Program-made: the position numbers and the translations under genes | Source: Zonotrichia leucophrys gambelii | Taxonomy: Eukaryota > Chordata > Aves > Passeriformes > Passerellidae | DNA: 64,000 nt | Direction of reading: 5' to 3' | Assembly (NCBI RefSeq): GCF_028769735.1 | Contig: NC_088171.1 | Location: 73,921,216 to 73,985,215 of the forward strand | Notes under the pieces: generated by a model | What the model was told of the DNA's origin: nothing | Seen by the model: the letters and a program-made list of their open reading frames with translations, nothing else | The model's database searches: none | In this document: positions 12,771 to 23,700 of the stretch, piece after piece | Numbering within the stretch: the stretch's first letter is position 1 | How the letters are laid out: every line of letters begins with the position of its first letter

Positions 12771-14171
12771 AATCCTATCCCACACCTGAAAATATGATGT
12801 TCAAAAGTTAAAAAGAAAAAGGAAAAAAGAAGAAAAAAGGTAAAGTGCAAATTAGAAAGCTTGTACATTTACTTAATCAGGTACTTAATATTTAAATTGT
12901 AGAATCAAAAATGATGAAGAATACAGAAAATTTCTAGTTTTGAACCTGTGGAAACAATTTTTTTACCTTAAAACCTCTGACTGAATTTGAATTGGAAAAT
13001 CAGATCCATTATTTTATATACAACTTTAATATTTTACTGATATTTTACCGTAAAACTTTCTTTGAGTTAAAATGGAAAGGACAATTCCTAAGGATGGACT
13101 TTTAGACATAGGAGGTGAGTAAAATAATGATGCAAGACACCAAGTAGAAATTCATTAGCTGATTGGAAAATTGATTGATTGTACTGAATCACAGAAGGAG
13201 AAAGTTTTGCAGGTGCTGATGGGGATGAAAAATTCTCCAGGAATATCAAAATAACCTATTTTTTCTATGTAGAAAATACAAATCCATTTTTAATGTGATC
13301 ACATGCAAAATTAGGACAAGTTAGGGATATGGGCATAATAAAAGCTTGCATAATATTGGGTTCAAACCTGTAGTAACAAATCAAGAACAGTAAGAAATGA
13401 AGACAAGAAGAAGGAGGAGATGGGTACAAGTATAAAAGGAAGAAATGCCTGTCTTATAAATTATAATTCATCCAGCTGATGTCTGGATGAGTATCACAGA
13501 CTCTACATGTTTTAGAACAAAAGGATATCAAATGATCACCAGATTTGTGGAGAAAAAGGAGACTGATTTATTTGTTTTCTTCTTATGAAGACCATGATTG
13601 TCACTCTAGAAAATATGAAAAAAAAAAGGAGAGAATTTTAAAAACATCTTCTGTGTGTTGTGGATTAGTGTATTTTCTGATATTCATTTATCCCATTTAG
13701 ATTTCAAATGACCAAGGTGAAATATTTGCATATGGAGAGTTTTATTTTCATTGGAAAAAAAAAAGATATACAAAATATCCACAATTTTTTTTCTATACTA
13801 AGTCTTAAAATCTAATCTGTTCTTTCAAAAAAACTCTTTATGAAAATAAATACCATATAGTAGATGTTTAGGAACATTGTTTTCTTCTCTTGTGAGGCTT
13901 CAGTGTGTAAAGGAAACAATATTGATTCTGAAATGATTTTTTTTAATTCTGATTTTTTATTTGATTTCAAAACACTTGAAGTATCTTCAGAAAATGTGAA
14001 AAAAAAGGCATACATGACTCATACAATAATTTCAACTTACAAAGGGATGAATGCCAATAAGTCAGAGAAAGCTGCTATGTATTTCAACTGGTTTTAATTC
14101 TATAAAAAATATTGTCTTTTTATTATGAAGAACTGCAATATGTAACCTTGAAACAAATTTTGTTTAGCCAC

Positions 14172-14539
14172 AAGTGAAACTTTGTATAAGGGTATACAGT
14201 GATAGGACAAGGGAGAATGGCTGTAAACTGCAAGAGGGTAATTTTAAATTAGGTATTAGGAAGAAATTATTTACTGTGAGGGGGGTGATGCACTGGAACA
14301 GATTGCCCAGAGACATAGTGGCTGGCTCATCCCTGGAAGTGTTCAAGGCCAGGTTGGATGGGGCTCTGACAAACCTTCTTTTCCATTTTTTCCTGTGTAT
14401 TTGCATACCAGGTGAATTTATTTATTTATTTATAATAGTAGAAGTTCTAGTGGGAAGTGTCCCTGCCCATGACAGAGGGGCTGGTACTAAATGATGTTTA
14501 AGATCACTTCCAACAGAAATCCCGAAATCGTTTTATGTT
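14172..14539 (+). mobile_element. CR1 LINE 3'-end fragment interrupted by a small insertion
   Basis: CR1 3' landmarks run in order: GTGATAGGACAAGGG (about 14200), TTAGGAAGAAATTATTTACTG (about 14258), GAACAGATTGCCCAGAGA (about 14296), CCTGGAAGTGTTCAAGGCC (about 14332), GTGTCCCTGCCCATG (about 14457) and a TTTTATG tail at 14533-14539. The expected sequence between CTCTGACAAACC and TCTAGTGGGAAG is broken by about 70 foreign bases (14378-14446). The copy covers only the 3' untranslated region and is 5' truncated. Confidence 0.93.
14378..14446. repeat. About 70-nt insertion inside the CR1 copy
   Basis: This segment is absent from the CR1 consensus as I know it. TTCT lies at both junctions, as a 4-nt target duplication would leave. 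The insert holds four ATTT units and no terminal inverted repeats that I can see. It could be a small non-autonomous element, templated filler from a double-strand break repair, or a subfamily-specific segment. Confidence 0.5.
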
Positions 14540-14582
14540 CAAGAAAATGATTACTTTTCCTCTAGAGCCAGAAGGAATATCT

Positions 14583-14621
14583 GGGGGGGTGGGGGGGGGG
14601 AGGGTAGGGGGTGAGGAGGGG
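14583..14621 (+). repeat. G-run cluster with quadruplex potential
   Basis: Successive runs of 7, 10, 3, 5, 1, 2 and 4 G's separated by one or two other bases give at least four G3+ tracts with very short loops. That satisfies the usual pattern for an intramolecular G-quadruplex. It stands out sharply from the AT-rich surroundings and lies 44 nt after the CR1 tail. It may also be length-variable. Confidence 0.85.
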
Positions 14622-16279
14622 TTTCTTGTTGTTGGTTGGCTCTTTAACTTCTGCTCTTGATTTTTGCTTTCTAACAGCTCATTACTGCTGAAAAGTCTGG
14701 GTTTCTTCTGTGGTCAGACATGATGCTGATGAGAAAGTAAAGAACTACCCATTCATCTATTTTCATGATCTCTGAAAAAGAAGCAAAATGATAACTGAAA
14801 ACATGTTGTCCAATATCAGTACAGTTGGAAATAAGAGATAAATTGTGAAGGTATGAACTTCTGTTTTCTGAAATACAAACTCATCTCTCTCAGCATCTCC
14901 AGCCAATCAGACTTGAGACTACATATTTTCTTAAAAAAAAAAAAAATCCAAACAACAAAAAGAGCCTAAACAAAACAATCAACCAACCAAACTCAAACAT
15001 TCATTTGGATAGTAAAGCTTTGGAAATACCTTAACACAGAGTTGAAATAAAATGCTAACAGTTTTCATGGGAAAACAATGGAGTCTGCGAGAGTAAGTCA
15101 CTTTTAGGAGACCAACTGCCTGTTTTGAGTCTTAATCAAGTATTCAAAGAGCTCATATAGAATGAACACACTGTATCTGTATTATTATCATAAAATAATT
15201 CATGCTGAGCTTCTTTTAAACTCAGACCCAAACAGAAAACAGGGAATATTTACACTGCCCTAAAAAATCTAATGAAGTATTAAATAACCTACATAGGATT
15301 TTAAGAGGTAGTTAAGGAAAACAAACTTCTAAAGTTACAAATATTGTGATCATTATCTTGCTTCTCTGTAGGACAAGATAATATTAACAAAACACTTCAA
15401 ATATTATATAGTTCTCAATATATTGTGGTTCTTAACTAATAAATATGTTTTATTATGCTTTTTTCCATGTATCTAGTAGTAACAAAATTATTTTGGCCAT
15501 TAAACCAACAGCAAGACCAACATAATAAACCAACTAGACTTCCAGAATAGTCTCCCTAAAAATTTAAGCTGCTTGTCCCAACTGCTTATCTCAGTCAGCT
15601 TGCATGCAAACACTTAAAACATTCTTTTGCTTTGGTTTTCTTCTCACTTTATTATCCATGGCAAACCTTCACTGCAATTGAGGAAGCTTATACACTTTTA
15701 GCTTTTAGAATGAAGTACACACTGGGAAAAAAACCCAAAAAAACAAGCTCTAAACTTCAACAGGCTCAAGTGAATATTCCTTTCTGGGGGCATCATCAAG
15801 CCAACACATTTCCCCATTCATTGAGTCAAATGATACTTTTCCTTTCATCTTAAGTGGAAGGAAATGGTCTCCCTCAGACAGGAACAATGTTACTTCTTTT
15901 TGTTTGCACATTATTGATTACTGCATGGGGAAATATTACACCTGTTCTTTTGAAGAGCTCTTCTCAACTGAATAGGACTCTTCTGGTACACTAAAAATAT
16001 AGACTTAAAAAAGGCTGAGGCACATAAGCACATTTTTCAATTTTGATTTAAAAATGCATGTGAATGTTTTTACCCTTATTGTAGGCATAATTGTGATCAA
16101 TAAAATGTAATGTAGCACATAAATAAATTCAATATTCTGATTCAAACAGGTGTCTATTCCTTTAAAGTAAAATAAGGAAGAAAAAATAAACACATAGAAT
16201 TCAAACCACTTCTTCCAAGAAGTGGACAGGATTTGAAGTAATACATCACTGCCTATCCACAAAAAACATTTGATTTACA

Positions 16280-16297
16280 GCCACTAGGTGTCAGCAT
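16280..16297 (+). promoter_or_regulatory. CTCF-like motif
   Basis: CCACTAGGTGTCAGCA at 16281-16296 follows the CTCF core pattern CCASYAGRKGGCRS with one mismatch (T for the second G of GGC). CTCF is the zinc-finger protein that marks loop anchors and insulators. A single degenerate match in 64 kb can arise by chance, so this is only a candidate. Confidence 0.25.
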
Positions 16298-19200
16298 ATA
16301 AGTATTCCTAAAGAGGTTTATCTGCCAGCAAAAGTCGTTGGCAATAAACAAATATGTAAGATTGTAGGTGGTTGATGATTCCTTATAAAGTCATGGAAGA
16401 AAGCTATAAACTTGTCAGGCTCACTGATAAATATTAGGACAAGCAAGGAATATTTTTTCCACATGATAAATGAGTCTGGAGTGGCACCTTCTGTTTTTTG
16501 ATAAGATACTCTGGATATTTTAACTTAGACCTTTAGTGGTTTGACTTCAAAATAAATGACTTTCCAACCTAAACCATCTGATAAGAGCAGGTGGCCTTGT
16601 TGTTGTGAGACAGATTCTTCATATTGACATGTTTGTGAGCTGTTTGGTTCTTGTACTGGAATTCCTCAGTAAAAATCAAGTTTTTGTCTAGTAGTATTCT
16701 GTTGTCACTAAGACCCTAAAGGAGCCCCCCAGTGAAGATGACAAGAGCACAGAAATGGAGGACAAATTTAAGTCATTTATCTTACTAATGGTCTGTTATT
16801 AAAGTAGAGCTAATAACTCAAAAAAGCAAGATGCTTAAGGCAGGTAATACTGCTTTAGCAAGAACACTGAAATGACAGTGAAATGAAACTTCAGTCACTG
16901 TGGACTGCTACTTTTGTGCTTCTTCTTCTTTATATGCTGGGGGGAGTCCAAGTGTCTGGGCACAGTATGTGACCAAAACTGATTAGTACTCCTGACTCAT
17001 CCCTAGATTTTTAGCTATTGGCAGACTCCTGGAATGTCCCTTCATGTAATTCACTTAAGGTGTTTTGTTATGTTTTTGTTTTAATAAGTAGTGACATTTC
17101 CTTGAATTTACATTGTACTGTTTATTGGATGTACTGTAACTACCTAATGAAAACTGTAGATACACCTCAGAGGATTCAGGAAGGATCTGGAGGGGTTTAA
17201 TAGCTATTTAAGTATGATTAATGAAATACCTAAAAGACACACTAGTTTGAGAGTGATCTAGATTTCATAGCCACACTTGCATAGAGCCATAAAGATTGTA
17301 CGCTGATGTTAAAAGCGTTGGTGTGTATTTTATTCCTACCATTTTCTGCATAACTCTGCAGACTGTGTGACTAATCATAGTGAAGATATTCTAAATATAA
17401 ACAAGGTGGCTCACGCTGAAACCAAGCATAAATATCTCCATTTTTGTTAAAGTATGGGGGATGCTTTTAGGTAAGGAACAGCATGGTGATTGATGAGAAA
17501 ATAGATGAAATAGATCTGGCATAAAGTGTAGCTCATTTATTTAATCTTCTAACACATGGTAAGGATGTAAACTAGACTGTGTCCCAAAGCTGATAAAAAA
17601 TTAACAGATAAAGAGAGGTATAGAAAGAGAGCATGAGAGTACATGCAGCTCTGACAGATAAGGAACAAAGTCAGAAGATAGCTACCATCTTTGGCAGCTT
17701 GAAATGAAAATCAGGCAAAAAGGCACAGCAGCTTGCTTTTCCCCCTTAATGTTGACCAGACCTACTTGTCAGTGTTGTGCTCCTTAAGTGATTTACTGTA
17801 TATGTGTATAGTAAATTCAGCAGTGTAAGAGAGAATATTTGGCCCTCTGTCCTCAAGTAATCAGGTTGTCCTCCTGTTCCTTGCCCCAAGAAATAATTCA
17901 GAACAGTTGCCTTACACAATGAAGCCATGTAGCACTGATTGATGATACAGATCTACAGAGAAACTTTTTAAAGAGAATTGTAGTTTTCAGGCAATAAATG
18001 AGCTTTTATTTTCCAGAATTTTCTTGAAAATTCCCCACTCTTAAATGCAAGGATATGGGCAACATTTTCTCTCACACTGGAGAAACAGTCAGAAATAATA
18101 GCATTCTCCTAGAAAAGGCTTTTGCACTTCTTTCTGCTTCTGAAATATAATGCTGTGCAGTTGTCCTTATGTAAATTTTCTGACAGAAGCCCGAGTATTG
18201 TTCTAAAAGAGTTTGTGTATCAACAAATTAAGCCTTCAAAAACATAATGGTTCTGAAAAAGGTTGTGGAGAGATCTCCTGTCGCAGGGACTGCTGACTCC
18301 TGAGGGCAGGTGCTGGCAATGAAGTATCAGAGAGACGTATTTTTCCAATCATCTTGCATCTTTCAGCACAGAACCAAAATGGATGAGAGGATTCACAAGA
18401 TTGTGCAGTTCTTTTGAGGTAACAGCAGAAACCTCATTTTACACCTGTCTTCAGAATGGCATCACCTGAAGCGCTAGGGGGCTTGTGGAGCAATGCTCTG
18501 TGAGTGAGGGGCAAGGAGCCTGCTGCCATCCTTGGGAAGTGTCTCACAGCCCTGACCACACTCTGGCCACCAGCCTGACTGCCCTGCTTTGCTTGCTGGG
18601 GCACAGTAGGACAGTGCCAGCAGGGAAAGCGAGTAGAGGGAAAAAAGAAATGAAGGAAAGCAGTGGGAGTGGAGCAGAGGGGAGGGGTGTGGATGTACAA
18701 GGGAGTTGCCAACCTGAGCTGACCTCCAGCAAGAAATAATAAGACCTAAATGCCAAAGAATTCATCAGAGAAGCTGAGGTTAGTCGTATCTTGCAATCTA
18801 CGTGCAAGACAAAATGGTGCCATGGCTGATGTGTCATTCACCTTGGTTCTGTCAGAAAAACACAGGTTTTTCATTGTACACATATAAATAAACCTGGGTT
18901 GATGAGGACATTACAAATGTAGGGCAACATGCACTCTGCAGAAGCCTAGTAGATCTGGAGATAAATGCTTTGGAACTTCTGGATGCAGATGCCTCTCCTC
19001 TGTCCCTACCCTGTGTTTCTGTCCACTCTCATCGCTACTCAGCTCCTGAACCAGGAAGCAGGAGTGCAACTGGTGATGAAAAAAGAAGGCAATTTTTTTC
19101 TACTAAGAGAAGGGGGCTGCTGCTGTCCACTCCATTTCATCTGAAAAACTCAGGAGAAGGAGATAGATGACAGCAGCTTGAAGGAAATGCAATCTGAGCA

Positions 19201-19390
19201 TGGCAGAGATATTATGAGCACATTATTCAAATGATCATGTGTACTTGGCAGGAATATTTTTAACGTGTCTTAAGTCTTGATTTCAGAGTTCTGAAGGGAT
19301 TCTGTTTCTTAAAGCCCAAGTAGCTTGATAGTTATAGAGACATATATCTTAGTTGTTTCTTCAAATTTTTAAAATGTGTCAGCAGCTGCA

Positions 19391-19429
19391 ATACATACAC
19401 ACACACATACATACATACATACATACATC
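19391..19429. repeat. (CATA)n / (CA)n microsatellite
   Basis: ATACATA followed by a short CA tract and about seven CATA units. Confidence 0.9.
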
Positions 19430-20562
19430 TTGCATTGGTAATTACATTTCCTCAGCATGGTGACAAGGTCCTTTACCAAAGGCTACGCTTCAAAATTATT
19501 TAAGGGTTACCATCAATTCACAAAGCTTTTACCTCTTTACACAGGAATAATTTAAGTGTTTTGGTCTAACTGTTCAATAGGTACCCTTTTGCTTCTGAGT
19601 GGTGAGACCTTTGTTCTTTCTGGACTAGTTTGGACTGAGAAATTCCCAGAATGCCAGACTCTTCAGTTGTACCCCAGCAGCAGTGAGAAAAGATGCACTT
19701 GTAATGAAAATCCCTAGCATCTAAGATGTTGTGAGCAGTAGCCAGGTGGCCTGTGTGAGGAACTTGACTGAATTCTTCCACCAATAATTAGAGGTAATGC
19801 TGACCTTTAGGTGCAGTGCAAGCCATAACCCTTTCCTTATTTATTGCTCCAGAAGGAGTGAGAAGAAGTCTGCTTGCTGTAGGCAATTTTTATTTTCTTT
19901 CTGACAGATGTAAATATCAAAGGATATCTGGGTTGCTCTGGGTATCATTTAATGTCATCAATATTTTTGTGCCTAGCAAAAGCTACTGGGGTATCCATAA
20001 ACATGCAACAGCCCTGGAGAGGCCAAGAGAAATAGGGAACTAATTGTGTGAATTGGTTCACTCTGAGAGTTAGTCAGTGGTTTAAAAAAATTATTAAAAA
20101 AATAAATTCCTGATGCTGTTGGCAAAGGAGCACTGGACCCATCTTCTGACACATTCAGAAGCTACCTGGAGGGAACTCTAAAATTGGCTGCCTTTTATCT
20201 GCTAATGCCCTAACCCAGGAGAGCACTGGATCTGACCCAAGCTGGGAGAGCTGGCTTTTTCATTCAGAACGTCTCTTCAGGAGGCATGTGTGAGGTTAAT
20301 AAATCTGCCTCTTGCTGGGATGCCATGTGGTGGCTTTAGCTCTTCCTCTAACACACTTTATAAAATCAGTGCCCTTTTGTATTTTGAAGCCTCACAACAA
20401 CAGCGCAAGCCCTTTGGATCAAATGGACGATAATTGTAATTTTCTCTTAGCAGGGTTGCAAGGAAAACTGTCTGTCAAAAGCAGCTGTTCTAGAATGCAT
20501 AATTACACCTGTCTGTCTTACCCAACATTGTCTGTGTAAGACATGACAAATTATTTAAAACA

Positions 20563-20712
20563 TTATTTATATTATATTATATTATATTATATTATATTAT
20601 ATTATATTATATTATATTATATTATATTATATTATATTATATTATATTATATTATATTATATTATATTATATTATATTATATTATATTATATTATATTAT
20701 ATTATTATTATA
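20563..20712. repeat. (ATATT)n pentanucleotide array, about 29 copies
   Basis: About 145 nt of uninterrupted ATATT units ending in a few ATT units near 20701-20712. It is the longest simple array in the window. The open frame across it (a repeating YYIIL peptide) is an artefact of the repeat. Confidence 0.97.
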
Positions 20713-20714
20713 TG

Positions 20715-23700
20715 AAGATGAACTGTGAACTATATTTAAAGTGTCTTTCTTGAGCCTTGTCATGAGGTAGCTGAGACAACCTACACTCACCATTTCAAAC
20801 TTTTTTACTCAAATAATTTCTGCTACTATTTAGGAAGCTTATTTCTATCCTGAAAACATATCTCTTAAGTATAATACTGTTAAAGTAATATGAAACTCTT
20901 CCATGTCACTTGCTAACTCTTGGTTTGGATCTGTGTGCCTCCTTATATCTTCTGTTTCACCTGAATTTCAAGGTTCTCTATACAGTGTTTATATTTTACT
21001 TTTCCCATTTTTACATTATATAAAATGTAAGTACCTCATAAATATAAGGATCAATTATGCATACAGGTTCTTGAAGAGGAAGAAGGTAATTTTGTAAAGG
21101 AAACTCAAAACAATAGAATCTCAGTAGCAAGAAAATAAATTAAAAAGTCTTCTTCTGTAATTTCATCTCAGGGAAATATTGCTATGACTGAATTTTTAAA
21201 GGTCTATTTCAAACATGACTTAAAAAGATGAGCAAGTAGTGCATAATCAATAAGATAAAGTGGGACAAGGTGATCCTTTCCCTCCTAGTGCTCATCAGAA
21301 AGGAGAAATACTCTAATTCCAAAACTGGAGAGGTGCTTTAGGGTTTTTTTAGCATTGCAAGTTTATACACAAAAGCAAAGATATCTGGTGAAAACTGCTT
21401 CACCAAAGCTCAAGATTCATAGCAAGTTATGACAAGAAATACAAAACAATTCTTTTCTTTTTCAATAAACAGTGACTCAGGCAACTTTTGTTATGTGTAA
21501 TCACAGTTGCTTTCTTCTAATAGTGTTTCCAGGGAAATAAAGAAAAAACACATATTTGTCAAAATAGTCACTACTAACATAAAGTGACATAGAGAAGAAC
21601 TTCTAATAATTCAGCTAGAGGACAAATATGGTAAAACTGACATCATAATTAGACATGACTAGGAAGATCATTGAGAAAATTTTTCCCAAGAAAATAATTT
21701 AAAATTTGAAGGTAAATTCCCTGTCACATTTGTAACATTTTTGCTTGTAACGTTTTCTGCTTGTTTTCCATGAAATACAGGCTTGTATATTATTTCTAAA
21801 TCCTGTCTTCTGCTCCAGTAATTTGTTTCTCAGGTATTTTTATCTCCATTTGCAGAGAATCCAGTGCAATATCATCTTCAAACCCGCAAGGAATTTCTTG
21901 GACTTAATGTGGTATAAATGTTTATTTGTAATCAAGGAAGCCCTTTTAAAGAAATCACATAACAAATTATATTTAATTTCTGATTATCTGCCATGAAGTA
22001 TTCACAGGGTAATCTAAGAGGGGAAATATTTCCTAATTAAAGTTAAGAAAAGAGTTTTGTGCTTTCACTCCAGGCAATTAAATGTAACATTTGCATGCAT
22101 ATAATTCCATGAGAAACAAAACCCAGGAAGTGGCTGTTTGAGTGTCTATTAATTAAAAATATCTAGCACTTCACTGTTGTACTGGCTGGCCTTTTATAAA
22201 TTCTCTGTAGGCCAATAATTGAATCAAAGTGTGCACAAAATGACACCAATAAAGAGTTTCTTAAAAAGAGCCAATCTCTGTTAATAGTAAGCATATAACT
22301 ATTTTTATTTCCATTAATAAATATGTGCAATTCAAAGGAGTATATGATTCCATAATAAAAGATGCCATGTATCAGATCAATCAGGTCCCTGTCGCGCGCA
22401 CAGTGACAGAAGAATTTGGTAGCCCGCTCTTGGTGCTGTGCTTTTCTTTTTTGGTGATTTCTAGCCTGAAAAATGAAGCAAAGGCAGAAATCATTATCAA
22501 TATAGAGAAAGCATTTACTTTGGAGAAATTCTCCTGTAACACAAAATGGAAAATTGTTGAGGAAAATACTGCCATTTGCTACTCAACCTGCAGTTATCTG
22601 TAGATAGAAAGCAAGTTCAGCTAAACCGTGTGAAGCTACAAAGCACAGAGCCAACAGTCCATTAGTGTAGAAAGATCAATATAAAGGAAAGAAACATGGC
22701 CTTCATTTTGCTTCAGCCCTTTTGAAGATGACCTGCTGAAGATTTATCAGTTTTATATAGAAGGATTTGCCATCCTCCTCCTCTTTATTTCCTGAAAAAA
22801 AAGCTGTACAAAATGAAATACAGGAAAATATCTGGCCAAGAAAAGTACAGTTTGAAGACATGAGGACATTCTTGCTTCTAGGTTCTGTCAATAAAAGAAA
22901 ATTGAGGGTTGATTTGTAAGGCTAAGTGTTTATTTTCACATTATGACAAACCATTATGTGTTCTGTAGTTCTCCTCTGCTCTTCCAGTGTGCTAGAGATT
23001 TTAAACAGGATATCTTTTGGAAGTGTACTTATTGCTTAAACTTAATAGGTATTATTTTATGTTCATTTTACAATGGTGTTGTAGCACTATGCCTCATTTG
23101 GCACAAAAAACCCAGTAGTCTTGTTCATTGTGGAAAATGAGAAAGTAATAACGATAGAATTAATGTATAATGTACACAAGGAAAGCATGGAGAGAAAAAT
23201 GGCAGTCAGAAAAGAAAGATGAGAATGTTGGGATAAGAGGACAAGGGGTTGGTGCACTGAAACCAGATGGAGGCAAGACAAATGGAATGGCTAGAAGCAT
23301 TCAGGAAAAAAAAAAATCAAGTTAAGACCAAGAAGATGTTTAGTTGATTCATATTTGGAGCTAGTCAGTAAGTTTTTAATCAATCAAAATTTCAATGATT
23401 CAATAAACTCTATACCTCTCTTAGGGAATTCAAACCTATTTTATATTTTCTCTCAACATGTATTTATCACTAGACATATTATCCAAATATGTAGGAGAAT
23501 TACATTTAGGATAAACTCCAGAGTTGCTCTCTGAGCATTGTCTTTGTACTCTAACTTGTATTTGGGGATGAAAACTCCTGACAAGTAGCAAAGTATAGGC
23601 AAAAAGCACAAAGGGTTAGCAGTTCTAGCACTCTTAGAAATTTGATATTATTTCTATGTCTGATTAAATCCTGGATTAGATTTGACAGAGACAGGGCCTT

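Larger units (their letters stand above)
7700..14165. other. Non-coding AT-rich stretch with microsatellites
   Basis: No gene is supported. Open frames are short and scattered on both strands. Beyond the simple repeats at 8985-9050 and 10637-10740 and the palindrome at 12742-12770, I see unique AT-rich DNA. Confidence 0.55.
14630..20560. other. Non-coding stretch with a GC-richer patch
   Basis: No gene is supported. The sub-region at about 18440-18740 is clearly richer in G+C and has overlapping open frames on both strands (84, 92 and 97 codons). None has a recognisable domain or a splice context, so it may simply be an old unrecognised repeat or a regulatory patch. The (CATA)n tract at 19391-19429 is the only simple repeat. 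Confidence 0.5.

Noticed and set aside
18434..18837. Possible gene in the GC-richer patch with four overlapping frames
   Set aside because: Frames overlap on both strands without domain or splice support; GC richness alone removes stop codons.
20543..20728. 61-codon frame of repeating Tyr/Ile/Leu
   Set aside because: Translation of the ATATT microsatellite.
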